From: JBEKVE01 sp049514335
GTDB taxonomy: Bacteria > Actinomycetota > Acidimicrobiia > Acidimicrobiales > UBA8190
DNA: 5,975 nt
Reading direction: 5' to 3'
Assembly: GCA_049514335.1 (NCBI GenBank)
Contig: JBEKVE010000190.1
Span: 1 to 5,975, forward strand
How positions within the stretch are numbered: the first letter of the stretch is position 1; each line of letters opens with the position of its first letter. The notes beneath the pieces were generated by a model. The model saw only the letters and a list, made by a program, of their open reading frames with translations, did not search any database and was not told the DNA's origin. Shown one piece after another: positions 1-5,890 of this stretch. The position numbers were made by a program, and so were the translations under genes.

Positions 1-711
1 CGACACGTACAGGTAGTCGAGGAATTTCGGCGACCAGTCCGGCCCTGTCGCCTCCGGCGCCGTCATCTGGGGGAACAGGAAATCGGGCTGGCGCCGCTCG
101 GTGAGGAGCCGGTGGGCGGGACCGCCGCGGTCGAGCTCCCAGTACCACAGCCCGAACACGAGCACGTTGGTGATCCAGATGGGGACCGACGCGTAGATGA
201 GGGCGCGGCCCCCCGGCGAGCCGTGCGACGACGCGAGCAGCTCGTGCACGAGCTGGCCCAACGACACCACGTTGGCCAGGTTCACGAAGGCGATGAGGAT
301 GATGGCGACGGTGCGAAGCCGCGTCGACGGCCTCGTGATGCGGGGGCTGGCGATGAGCAGCGTGGCCACCAGGACACCTTCGAGGCTGGGGACGAGCCAG
401 CGCGGCCCGAGTCCGCTGATGAGCCGCTGGGGCAGGACGACGAACAGGGCGATCGACACCACCACCGCCAGCGACGCCGGCCAGCGCGGCTCGCTGTGGG
501 CGCGCTCGCCCCACTGGGCCTCCTCGTCGTGCTCCTGGCGGAGCCGCTCCCGCTGCTCGTCCTCGGCGTCGCCGGCGTCGCCGGCGTCCCCGGCGCGCCC
601 CGGCGTGGCCTCCGGCCCGTCGTGCGACGCGCCGTCTACGGGATCGGGCGGAACCACCCGGCCACGGTAGCCAGCGCCGGGCGGGGACGGGGCGGACCGC
701 CGCAGGAGCAC
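1..711 (-). CDS. Multi-pass membrane protein of unknown function, C-terminus cut by window edge
   Basis: The minus-strand frame is open from about position 840 to the left edge and has no ATG start before position 66, so I place the start at a GTG at 711. A GTG at 657 is the alternative; neither has a strong Shine-Dalgarno. Counting from 711, residues 1-76 are hydrophilic and disordered-looking, with a GDA repeat near 43-51 and a charged Glu/Arg stretch. Four hydrophobic helices follow at roughly 81-98, 105-121, 134-155 and 170-191. Then comes YWELDRGGP (190-198), a soluble stretch with PDFLFPQM (209-216), and DYLYVS at the edge, probably the start of another membrane segment. I recall similar YWELDRGGP/FPQM proteins in actinobacteria annotated only as hypothetical or DUF membrane proteins. 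The continuation after DYLYVS may resemble the last helices of DUF1345-like proteins, which is inference. The frame is supported by hydrophobic blocks alternating with charged loops. No function can be assigned. It is divergent from the lipoprotein operon. Confidence 0.75.
   Translation of the reverse strand, partial: MLLRRSAPSPPGAGYRGRVVPPDPVDGASHDGPEATPGRAGDAGDAGDAEDEQRERLRQEHDEEAQWGERAHSEPRWPASLAVVVSIALFVVLPQRLISGLGPRWLVPSLEGVLVATLLIASPRITRPSTRLRTVAIILIAFVNLANVVSLGQLVHELLASSHGSPGGRALIYASVPIWITNVLVFGLWYWELDRGGPAHRLLTERRQPDFLFPQMTAPEATGPDWSPKFLDYLYVS
565..591. repeat. Three tandem copies of a 9-bp unit coding Gly-Asp-Ala
   Basis: GGCGTCGCC occurs at 565-573 and 574-582, and again with one mismatch (GGCGTCCCC) at 583-591. 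On the minus strand it encodes consecutive GDA units in the hydrophilic N-terminal region of the membrane protein. The unit length is a multiple of three, so copy-number change would keep the frame. It is most likely a simple coding microrepeat. Confidence 0.7.
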
Positions 712-780
712 CGGGGCGGGTCGGGCACGGTGCTCCGTCGGGTGGGCGCCACAGGAACCGGGCGAAGAACCGCATTCGCG

Positions 781-808
781 TGAACGCTGCGCGCCCCTCG
801 CCCGTACT
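781..808 (+). promoter_or_regulatory. Candidate ECF sigma-factor promoter for the lipoprotein/sigma/anti-sigma operon
   Basis: TGAACG at 781-786 is followed after exactly 16 nt by CGTACT at 803-808. ECF promoters typically have an AAC-containing -35 and a CGT-type -10 about 16-18 nt apart, and the M. tuberculosis SigL consensus as I recall it (TGAACC with CGTgtc) is close. Transcription would begin near 815, giving a leader of about 45-50 nt before the ATG at 862. Two more GAACC motifs lie upstream at 755-759 and 767-771 but lack a well-spaced -10. Because the operon encodes an ECF factor, autoregulation is the natural inference. Confidence 0.45.
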
Positions 809-822
809 CCCTGGCACCGACA

Positions 823-838
823 CCGGCGAGCGCGCCGG
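823..838 (+). other. Small GC hairpin in the predicted leader of the lipoprotein mRNA
   Basis: CCGGCG (823-828) and CGCCGG (833-838) form a perfect 6-bp stem with the 4-nt loop AGCG. It sits between the candidate promoter and the ribosome binding site at 850-853. Short perfect GC palindromes are frequent in DNA of this composition, so a regulatory role is uncertain. Confidence 0.25.
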
Positions 839-849
839 ACCCGAGCGAT

Positions 850-853
850 GGAG
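850..853 (+). promoter_or_regulatory. Ribosome binding site of the lipoprotein gene
   Basis: GGAG lies 8 nt before the ATG at 862. It supports that ATG as the start, as does the downstream order of charged residues, hydrophobic helix and lipobox. Confidence 0.55.
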
Positions 854-861
854 CCGTTCCC

Positions 862-1485
862 ATGACCAGCGAGGCCCCCCTCCCCTCCCCCGTTGCATCT
901 CCGCACACCACGAGCCCCCGGCGACGCGCCGGGTCGGTGCTGCTCCCGGTGGCGCTGTTCGGCGGTGTGGCGCTCGTGCTGGCCGCCTGCGGCTCGAGCT
1001 CGGGCGCGTCCTCCACCACGACCACGTCCACCACCGCCGGGCCCGCCGACGCCACGGGGTCGTCCACGACGCCGGCCACGGTGCTGGCTGTCACCACTAG
1101 CCTGGGCAAGATCCTCGAGAACAGCAGTGGGATGGCGCTGTACACCTACGGTCCGAACCACGGGGGCACCACCAACATGTGCACGGGCGCATGCCTGCAG
1201 GCATGGCCGGCGCTGACGGTGCCGGCCGGTGCGTCCCCCAAGGGGGGGCCCGGTGTCGCCGGCACCCTCGGGACGGCCAAGCAGGCTGACGGCACCACCC
1301 AGGTCACCTACGACGGCAACCTGCTCTACACCTTCCTGTCCGACGATGCGGGCAAGGTCACGGGCAACGGTGTGGCGGGGTTCTCGGTGGCCAAGGTGAC
1401 GGCGGCGTCGACTCCCGGCGCCGCCGGCGGCGGGGCCGCCCTTACCACGACCACCACCGCCCGTAGCGGGTACGGGGGCTATTGA
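862..1485 (+). CDS. Secreted lipoprotein with COG4315/Lipoprotein_15-type repeat
   Basis: This is a predicted lipoprotein of 207 aa. The N-terminus has an RRR cluster at 20-22, a hydrophobic helix at about 25-42 and a lipobox LAAC ending at Cys43, the expected lipidation site on the outer face of the membrane. A Ser/Thr-rich linker (about 45-73) precedes the folded part at about 74-180. That part resembles the 'secreted repeat of unknown function' family (PF03640, COG4315). It contains GKILENSSGMALYTY (82-96), a CxxxC pair at Cys107 and Cys111, QAWPAL (113-118), and a second half with VTYDGNLLYTF (148-158) and GVAGFSV (170-176). The two halves look like two copies of one repeat. The tail is low-complexity, with Gly/Ala, five Thr (195-199) and a Gly/Tyr end. 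Family members are extracytoplasmic and their biochemical role is not established. The gene begins the operon, with the sigma-factor ATG 11 nt after its stop, so the protein may be a target or input of the sigma/anti-sigma pair. Confidence 0.9.
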   Translation: MTSEAPLPSPVASPHTTSPRRRAGSVLLPVALFGGVALVLAACGSSSGASSTTTTSTTAGPADATGSSTTPATVLAVTTSLGKILENSSGMALYTYGPNHGGTTNMCTGACLQAWPALTVPAGASPKGGPGVAGTLGTAKQADGTTQVTYDGNLLYTFLSDDAGKVTGNGVAGFSVAKVTAASTPGAAGGGAALTTTTTARSGYGGY

Positions 1486-1496
1486 GCTCCCCGCCC

Positions 1497-2072
1497 ATGT
1501 CCAGGTCCGGTGGCGCACCATCCGGGGGAGGGTTCGCGACCGGTGGTGGTGGTCGCCACGAGGTGGTGCGCGAGTCCGCCGACGAGCACGGGCTGCGCGT
1601 GGCATTCCTCTCCCACGGGGGGGAGCTGTACGGCTACGCCCGCCGCTCGCTGGGCGACAACGGCGCCGCCGAGGACGTGGTGCAGGAGACCTTCATCCGC
1701 GCCTGGCGGGCCCGGGAGCGCTTCGACAGCAATCTCGGCACGCTGCGGACGTGGCTGTTCACCATCGCCCGCCGCGTGGTCATCGACCACGCCCGGTCCC
1801 GTGCCATCCGCCGGACCGACCCGTTGCCGGTGGACGCGGCCATGGCCGACGACGAGGTCGAGCGGGCCATGACGGGGTGGCAGGTGGAGGAGGCCATTCG
1901 CCGGCTGCGCCCCGAGCACCGCCAGGTCCTGGTGGAGACCTACTACCGGGGTCGCTCCGGACGCGACGTGGCCGAGGCGCTCGGCATCCCCGAGGGCACG
2001 GTCCGCAGCCGGCTCTTCTACGCGTTGCGCACCCTCCGCCTCACCCTCGAGGAGATGGGGTGGGACGGATGA
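1497..2072 (+). CDS. ECF (extracytoplasmic function) RNA polymerase sigma factor
   Basis: This is a sigma-70 family, group 4 (ECF) protein of 191 aa that would direct RNA polymerase to a small stress or envelope regulon. Region 2 covers about 37-106, with the core-binding segment AEDVVQETFIRAW (58-70) and the -10-reading segment around LRTWLFTIARRVVIDHARS (83-101). A short acidic linker follows. Region 4 covers about 131-182, with the helix-turn-helix around DVAEALGIPEGTVRSRLFYA (157-176), which would read the -35. No extra C-terminal domain is present. The ATG at 1497 is chosen because it lies just after the lipoprotein stop; TTG at 1482, overlapping that stop, would add five residues. Neither has a strong Shine-Dalgarno, which suggests coupled translation. 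The first 20 or so residues are Gly-rich and unlike family members, so a GTG at 1563 or 1566 is also possible. It overlaps the anti-sigma gene by ATGA. The C-terminal region recalls SigL-like actinobacterial factors, but the subgroup is not proven. Confidence 0.93.
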   Translation: MSRSGGAPSGGGFATGGGGRHEVVRESADEHGLRVAFLSHGGELYGYARRSLGDNGAAEDVVQETFIRAWRARERFDSNLGTLRTWLFTIARRVVIDHARSRAIRRTDPLPVDAAMADDEVERAMTGWQVEEAIRRLRPEHRQVLVETYYRGRSGRDVAEALGIPEGTVRSRLFYALRTLRLTLEEMGWDG

Positions 2073-2743
2073 GCACCGACCCGTGCGAGCGCTTCCGGGG
2101 GATCATCGCCATAGAGGTGGTCGGGCACATCTCGGGCTCCGAGCGCACCGCGCTCGCCGCCCACACCGAGGGGTGCACGTCGTGTCGTGACGAGCGGCGC
2201 GAGCTCCTGCGGCTCCCGGACGCGCTGGGCGCGGCGGACCCGGACCGCTTCGACGACCAGGAGCTCCCCTTCGCCCTGCGCACGGCGGTGCTCGACCGCC
2301 TGGCAGCAGAGGGTCGTCGCCAGCGGCGCCACACCGTGCGCTCCCGGCTGCTCGTGGGTTCGGCGGCGGCGGCGGCCGTGGCCGTCATCGTGGCCGTGAC
2401 GGCGCTCGTGTGGCCGGCGGGTACCACGGTGAAGACGGTGGCCATGCGGGGCGAGCCGGGCGTGCACGCCGTGGTGCGCCTGACAGCCGAGCCGTGGGGC
2501 ACCGCCATGGAGCTACGCGAGTCCGGGCAACCCCCCGGGCAGCTGTTGTCGGTGTCGACCGAGGCGGCGTCGGGCGTGTGGTGGCAGACCGGCACCTACC
2601 GGACGGCGGGCGCATCGGTGCGGGTCACCATGGCCTGTGCGCTCAAGCTCTCCGAGATCACGCGGGTGTGGGTGCGCGACAGCGCCGGCACGATCCTGCT
2701 GCGGGGCTCGCTGCATTCCTACGACGGCGGGCCCGCCGCCTGA
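2069..2743 (+). CDS. Membrane-anchored zinc-finger (ZAS) anti-sigma factor
   Basis: This protein of 224 aa is probably the cognate inhibitor of the sigma factor just upstream. The cytoplasmic N-terminus has the ZAS signature H-x3-C-x2-C at His32, Cys36 and Cys39, with Cys6 as the likely fourth zinc ligand. In this family the domain clamps the sigma factor. A charged linker leads to one membrane helix at about 94-115, rich in Ala and Val and preceded by an Arg-rich stretch (83-93), which fits cytoplasm-in topology. The outer domain of about 105 residues has the pattern of the beta-sandwich domains in RskA-type anti-sigma factors, including SGQPPGQLL and WQTGTYRTAG segments, and contains a single Cys190. 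The start is set by the ATGA overlap with the sigma stop and by Cys6 and the zinc motif falling where the family expects them. The frame stays open upstream, but that part runs under the sigma gene and is not real. Release could be by proteolysis or by oxidation of the zinc site. Confidence 0.9.
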   Translation: MSTDPCERFRGIIAIEVVGHISGSERTALAAHTEGCTSCRDERRELLRLPDALGAADPDRFDDQELPFALRTAVLDRLAAEGRRQRRHTVRSRLLVGSAAAAAVAVIVAVTALVWPAGTTVKTVAMRGEPGVHAVVRLTAEPWGTAMELRESGQPPGQLLSVSTEAASGVWWQTGTYRTAGASVRVTMACALKLSEITRVWVRDSAGTILLRGSLHSYDGGPAA

Positions 2744-2760
2744 ATGCCGGCGGCGACCGG

Positions 2761-2788
2761 CCGACCGCGTCCGAGGTGCGGCGGTCGG
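2761..2788. terminator. Candidate bidirectional terminator hairpin between convergent operons
   Basis: CCGACCGC (2761-2768) and GCGGTCGG (2781-2788) form a perfect 8-bp stem around a 12-nt loop. The hairpin lies in the 57-bp gap between the anti-sigma stop (2743) and the acyl-CoA synthetase stop (2801). There is no T-run on either side; many actinobacterial terminators lack one. The convergent position is the main support. Confidence 0.45.
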
Positions 2789-2800
2789 ATGCGGGAGCGG

Positions 2801-4399
2801 TCAGCCCACCTGGCGCTCGTGGCCGTCCCAGTACTGGCGCCGCAGCTCGCGCTTGAGCGGCTTGAAGGCTCCCGACAGCGGGAGCGGACCGTCGTGGAAC
2901 TCCACCGACTTCGGGACCTTGAAGCTCGTCAGGAGCCGCTTGGCGTGCTCGATGAGCTCCTCGCCCGACGCCCGCATGTCCTGCTTCAACACCACCACAG
3001 CGTGGACGGCCTCTCCCCAGGCGTCGCTCGGTATCCCGATCACCGCCACGTCCTGCACCGACGGATGCGTCGCCAGGGCGTTCTCGACCTCGGTGGAGTA
3101 GACGTTCTCCCCCCCGGTCACGATCATGTCGTTCACCCGGTCGGTGAGGTGCAGGAAACCCCGCTCGTCGAGATAGCCGATGTCACCGGTGCGGTACCAA
3201 CCGTCCCGAAGCACCACGGCGGTCTCGTCGGGCTTGCCCCAGTACTCGCGCATGAGGTTGCCACCCCGGGCGCACACCTCGCCGGTCGCCCCCGGCGCCA
3301 CCTCGTAGCCGAGCGAGTCGGTGATGCGCAGCTCCACGCCGTACACCGGAGCGCCGGCGGCGGTGAGCAGGTCTGCACCGGCCCGGTGCTCTGCGGGCCC
3401 GAGGAAGGTGAGCACCGAGGCCGCCTCGGTCATGCCGTAGCCCTGGTGGAAGTCCGTGTCGGGGAGCATCGTCAGCCAGCGGTCGATCAGCGGCGGGGAG
3501 ATGGGCGCCGCCCCGTAGACGATCTGGCGAAGGGTGCGGAGCCGGTCGGGCGAGAAGCCCGGGTGCTTCTCGAGCATCGACATCATGACGGGGACCATCA
3601 TGGTGGTGTCGATCTCCTCCTGCTCAATCACCGACAGGACGAGCTCGGGATCGAACAGCGGGATCGACACCGAGGTCCCCCCGCTGGCCGGGATCCCCAC
3701 CACGCCGGCGACGACAGCGGCGTGGAACATGGGCGACTGGAACAGGAAGCGCCTCGTCTCCCGCAAGCCGATCTGCAATCCGACGTGGTACAGGTTGAGC
3801 GCCTCGGCGCGCTGGTCGAGCAGGGCACCCTTGGGGAGCCCCGTCGTCCCCCCTGTGTACATGAGCACGGCTGGATCGTCCTCCTCGGGGTCTGGGGGCA
3901 TCACCGGCTCGCCGGCGGCCAGGAGGTCCTCGTACGACACGGTGTCGTCGTCGCGCCCAGTGATCCCGTCGCCGGGCGTCCCGCCGATGATGACGAGCTT
4001 CTCGACCTTGGCCCCCTCCTCGTTGCGGGCCCGGTCGACCAGCGTGGCGAACACCGGATCGCTGAACACGACCGTGCTGCCCGAATCGTTGAGCACGTAG
4101 GCGAGCTCCGCCGCGCTGAAGCGGATGTTGAGGGGGTTGATGACGCCGGCGCCGAAGAGCGCGGCGTGGTACAGCTCGATGAACTCGTGCCCGTTCATGG
4201 CCAGCACGGCAAAGCGGTCCCCCCGCTCCACGCCGAGCTGGTGACCGAGGGCGTGCGTCAGGCGCGTCACCCGGTCGACGTGGGCCCCGAAGGTCCCCCG
4301 GTAGCGCACTCCCTCCCGCGTGACGTCCACGAAGGCGACCTTGTCCGCCAGCCGTTGCGCCCTCGGCAGCAACAGACGGGAGTAGATGAGCTCCTTCAT
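2801..4399 (-). CDS. Acyl-CoA synthetase (AMP-binding, FadD-like)
   Basis: This 532-aa protein belongs to the ANL adenylate-forming superfamily and would convert a fatty acid, ATP and CoA to acyl-CoA, AMP and pyrophosphate. The ATP-binding loop YTGGTTGLPKG is at 181-191, YGMTE at 321-325 and YRTGD at 402-406. The hinge region DRVNDMIVTGGENVY is at 420-434. The C-terminal lid ends with GAFKPLKREL, whose Lys513 fits the catalytic lysine of the adenylation step. Length and motif order match the family. Two details differ from the usual pattern: the hinge position often held by Lys or Asp is Asn423, and the residue before Lys513 is Phe where Gly is common. The ATG at 4399 is supported by a strong GAGGAGG 7 nt upstream and overlaps the WS/DGAT stop as ATGA, so the two are co-transcribed and probably translationally coupled. 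The neighbour suggests that it feeds acyl-CoA to storage-lipid synthesis. Chain-length preference cannot be read from sequence, and non-fatty carboxylic acids are not excluded. Confidence 0.93.
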   Translation of the reverse strand: MKELIYSRLLLPRAQRLADKVAFVDVTREGVRYRGTFGAHVDRVTRLTHALGHQLGVERGDRFAVLAMNGHEFIELYHAALFGAGVINPLNIRFSAAELAYVLNDSGSTVVFSDPVFATLVDRARNEEGAKVEKLVIIGGTPGDGITGRDDDTVSYEDLLAAGEPVMPPDPEEDDPAVLMYTGGTTGLPKGALLDQRAEALNLYHVGLQIGLRETRRFLFQSPMFHAAVVAGVVGIPASGGTSVSIPLFDPELVLSVIEQEEIDTTMMVPVMMSMLEKHPGFSPDRLRTLRQIVYGAAPISPPLIDRWLTMLPDTDFHQGYGMTEAASVLTFLGPAEHRAGADLLTAAGAPVYGVELRITDSLGYEVAPGATGEVCARGGNLMREYWGKPDETAVVLRDGWYRTGDIGYLDERGFLHLTDRVNDMIVTGGENVYSTEVENALATHPSVQDVAVIGIPSDAWGEAVHAVVVLKQDMRASGEELIEHAKRLLTSFKVPKSVEFHDGPLPLSGAFKPLKRELRRQYWDGHERQVG

Positions 4400-5832
4400 G
4401 ACACGACCTCCTCGTGAACCCGCAGCGCTCCCCCGGGCGGAGCACCAGCCAGACCCAGCACCTCGTCGAAGCCGCTCGCCAGGCAGCGGGCCAGCACCGC
4501 GGTGTCGGGCACGGCGGCGCTGTCCACGCTGATCCCGACACAGGCCCGGCCCGCCGGGGTGACGAGCGCCACGTTGAGGGCGGCCCCCGACGGCGGTGCG
4601 AAGGCGTAGAAGCGTTCGACGCGGGCCCCGGCCAGATAGGTCTCGAACGTCGGTCCCGGCACGTTGGTGGCCACGAAGTCGTCACCTTTCAGCATTGTCC
4701 CCCACAGCGCGCCCACGAGAGGCGGAGGCAGGCGGTCGAGCGCGGCGGCGAGCACGTCGCTCAGGGCCAGCCCGGGAGCGTGCTTCCAGGTCTCGGTCAC
4801 GCGGTGCACCTCGCGCAGCCGCTCGGCCGGGCCGCCCCCGAGGGCGAGGGCGAAGCGGGCCGGCACGAAGTGGTTGCCCCCTTCGCCGTGCCCGGGCCTG
4901 CGCACGTTGACCGGCATGAGCACCCTGAGGCGCTCCACATGGGTGGCGTGGTGCTCGTGGTACCGGGCGAGCCCGCCGAGCACACCCGCAACGAACAGAT
5001 CGTTGACGGTTGCGCCGGTTGCCGCCCCCGCGCCGCGCAGCCCGGCGGGGTCGAGGTCGAGCACCTCGTAGCGACGCCCGATGCTGCGTCCCACGAGCAG
5101 CTCCGACAACGGGTGGGGCGCGGGGGCGAGGAGGCGGGCGGCCGAGCGGGCGCTGCGCGCCGTCGAGCGCAGCCCGCCGACGGGGTGACACGCCGTCTGC
5201 AGCGCCAGGTCGCCGAGACGGCGCCCGGCAGGGGCGAGGGTGGCCATGGCGTCCACGAGGCGTGGCCGCCTGGGCCCCGCCGCCGGATCGTCGCCGTCAG
5301 CTCGGGCGGCGCCGGTGTCCGACGCCGGCGGGCGACGGGGCCGGCGGCTCCGGTCGAGCAGGCGCATCGCTACCCCGATGCCACCCACGCCGTCGGTCAC
5401 GGCATGGTGCAACTTGATCACGAAGGCCGCCTGGCCGTCCTCGAGGCCTTCGACCACCACCGTTTCCCACAGCGGCATGGCCGGGTCGAAGGCCGTCGTC
5501 CCCATCACCTGGGCCAGGTCGAGCACGCTGCGCAGCGTGGCGGGAGGCGCGGCCCGCATCCGCCGAAGGTGGCGGTCGATGTCGAAGGCGTCGTCGGCCA
5601 CCCACGTGGGGCGTCCCCAGCCGAGCGGTCCGGGTGCCACGCACGACCGCAGCCGGGGGACGGCGGCCGCGACCTCCACCGCCCGGGCGCGGAGGTGGGC
5701 GAAGTCAGGCGCCCGGTCGAGGACGAGCACCGCCACGATCGTGGTCCGCAGTACGGGGTCGCGCCCGATCGTCCACAGCAGGGCGTCGCTGGCGCTCATG
5801 GTGCCCGTGACCCGTCGTTGTCTGTCCGGCAT
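4396..5832 (-). CDS. Wax ester synthase/diacylglycerol O-acyltransferase (WS/DGAT)
   Basis: This 478-aa protein belongs to the bacterial WS/DGAT family (the Acinetobacter AtfA and mycobacterial Tgs relatives). Members transfer the acyl group of acyl-CoA to a long-chain alcohol, giving wax ester, or to diacylglycerol, giving triacylglycerol, at the inner membrane or on lipid inclusions. The catalytic motif HHxxxDG is intact as HHAVTDG (142-148). PLWE (120-123) matches the conserved PLW element. Further family features are the VNDLF segment in the middle, MPVNVR, and TNVPGP (389-394) followed by a Gly/Ala-rich C-terminal domain. The length is typical. The ATG at 5832 is preceded by a purine-rich GGGGAAGG. 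Met12 (ATG at 5799) begins MSASDALLW, which is nearer to the usual N-terminus of the family (LSxxDAxFL), so it could be the true start. Residues 165-190, between the catalytic motif and the next helices, are rich in Arg and Pro and are probably a flexible linker. It is the first gene of the lipid operon. Substrate choice between alcohol and diacylglycerol is not readable here. Confidence 0.92.
   Translation of the reverse strand: MPDRQRRVTGTMSASDALLWTIGRDPVLRTTIVAVLVLDRAPDFAHLRARAVEVAAAVPRLRSCVAPGPLGWGRPTWVADDAFDIDRHLRRMRAAPPATLRSVLDLAQVMGTTAFDPAMPLWETVVVEGLEDGQAAFVIKLHHAVTDGVGGIGVAMRLLDRSRRPRRPPASDTGAARADGDDPAAGPRRPRLVDAMATLAPAGRRLGDLALQTACHPVGGLRSTARSARSAARLLAPAPHPLSELLVGRSIGRRYEVLDLDPAGLRGAGAATGATVNDLFVAGVLGGLARYHEHHATHVERLRVLMPVNVRRPGHGEGGNHFVPARFALALGGGPAERLREVHRVTETWKHAPGLALSDVLAAALDRLPPPLVGALWGTMLKGDDFVATNVPGPTFETYLAGARVERFYAFAPPSGAALNVALVTPAGRACVGISVDSAAVPDTAVLARCLASGFDEVLGLAGAPPGGALRVHEEVVS
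4407..4413 (-). promoter_or_regulatory. Strong Shine-Dalgarno of the acyl-CoA synthetase, inside the WS/DGAT gene
   Basis: GAGGAGG on the minus strand lies 7 nt before the ATG at 4399 and encodes the Glu-Glu at the end of WS/DGAT. Together with the ATGA overlap it fixes the synthetase start and suggests coupled translation of the two genes. Confidence 0.8.
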
Positions 5833-5890
5833 ATGCCCTTCCCCGCATCACCTACGCTCCGATCGTGCGGCGGGCAGGGGGACGGGGATA
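5833..5890. promoter_or_regulatory. Short divergent intergenic region between WS/DGAT and the right-edge gene
   Basis: These 58 bp must hold the outward promoters of two divergent genes if the right-edge start is correct. I see no convincing -35/-10 pair on either strand. The minus strand carries the purine-rich GGGGAAGG before WS/DGAT. The plus strand carries AGGGGGACGGGG (5876-5887), a likely ribosome binding site for the GTG at 5891. Confidence 0.35.

Noticed and set aside
754..781. GGAACC at 754-759 paired with CGTGAA at 779-784 as the operon promoter
   Set aside because: The spacer of 19 nt is longer than the usual 16-17 between such hexamers. The TGAACG/CGTACT pair just downstream fits better.
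112..783. Plus-strand open frame of 223 codons, and an overlapping one at 197-670
   Set aside because: Both lie antisense to the membrane protein, whose alternating hydrophobic and charged segments are far more protein-like. Their translations are Arg/Gly/Pro-rich, as expected of antisense frames in GC-rich DNA.
636..1145. Minus-strand open frame of 169 codons over the control region and the lipoprotein start
   Set aside because: It is antisense to the lipoprotein signal peptide and linker, and its Ala/Val/Ser-rich translation resembles no family I know.
1540..1556. GGTGGTGGT run as a possible regulatory repeat
   Set aside because: It is short, lies within the sigma-factor reading frame and encodes glycines, so a coding explanation is enough.
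1751..2068. Upstream extension of the anti-sigma reading frame
   Set aside because: This part lies within sigma-factor regions 2 and 4 in another frame and reads as Arg/Pro/His-rich noise. The ATG at 2069 is the proper start.
2744..4417. Very long plus-strand open frame (557 codons) antisense to the acyl-CoA synthetase
   Set aside because: The minus strand carries every adenylate-forming motif in order. The plus-strand translation is rich in His, Arg and Val with no domain pattern, typical of an antisense frame in GC-rich codons.
3624..4685. Minus-strand frame of 353 codons spanning the WS/DGAT and synthetase junction
   Set aside because: It overlaps two well-supported genes out of frame and is mostly Arg/Pro/Ala.
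4596..5417. Plus-strand open frames antisense to WS/DGAT
   Set aside because: They are Arg-rich and repetitive with no recognisable motif, whereas the minus strand has HHxxxDG and the other WS/DGAT elements.
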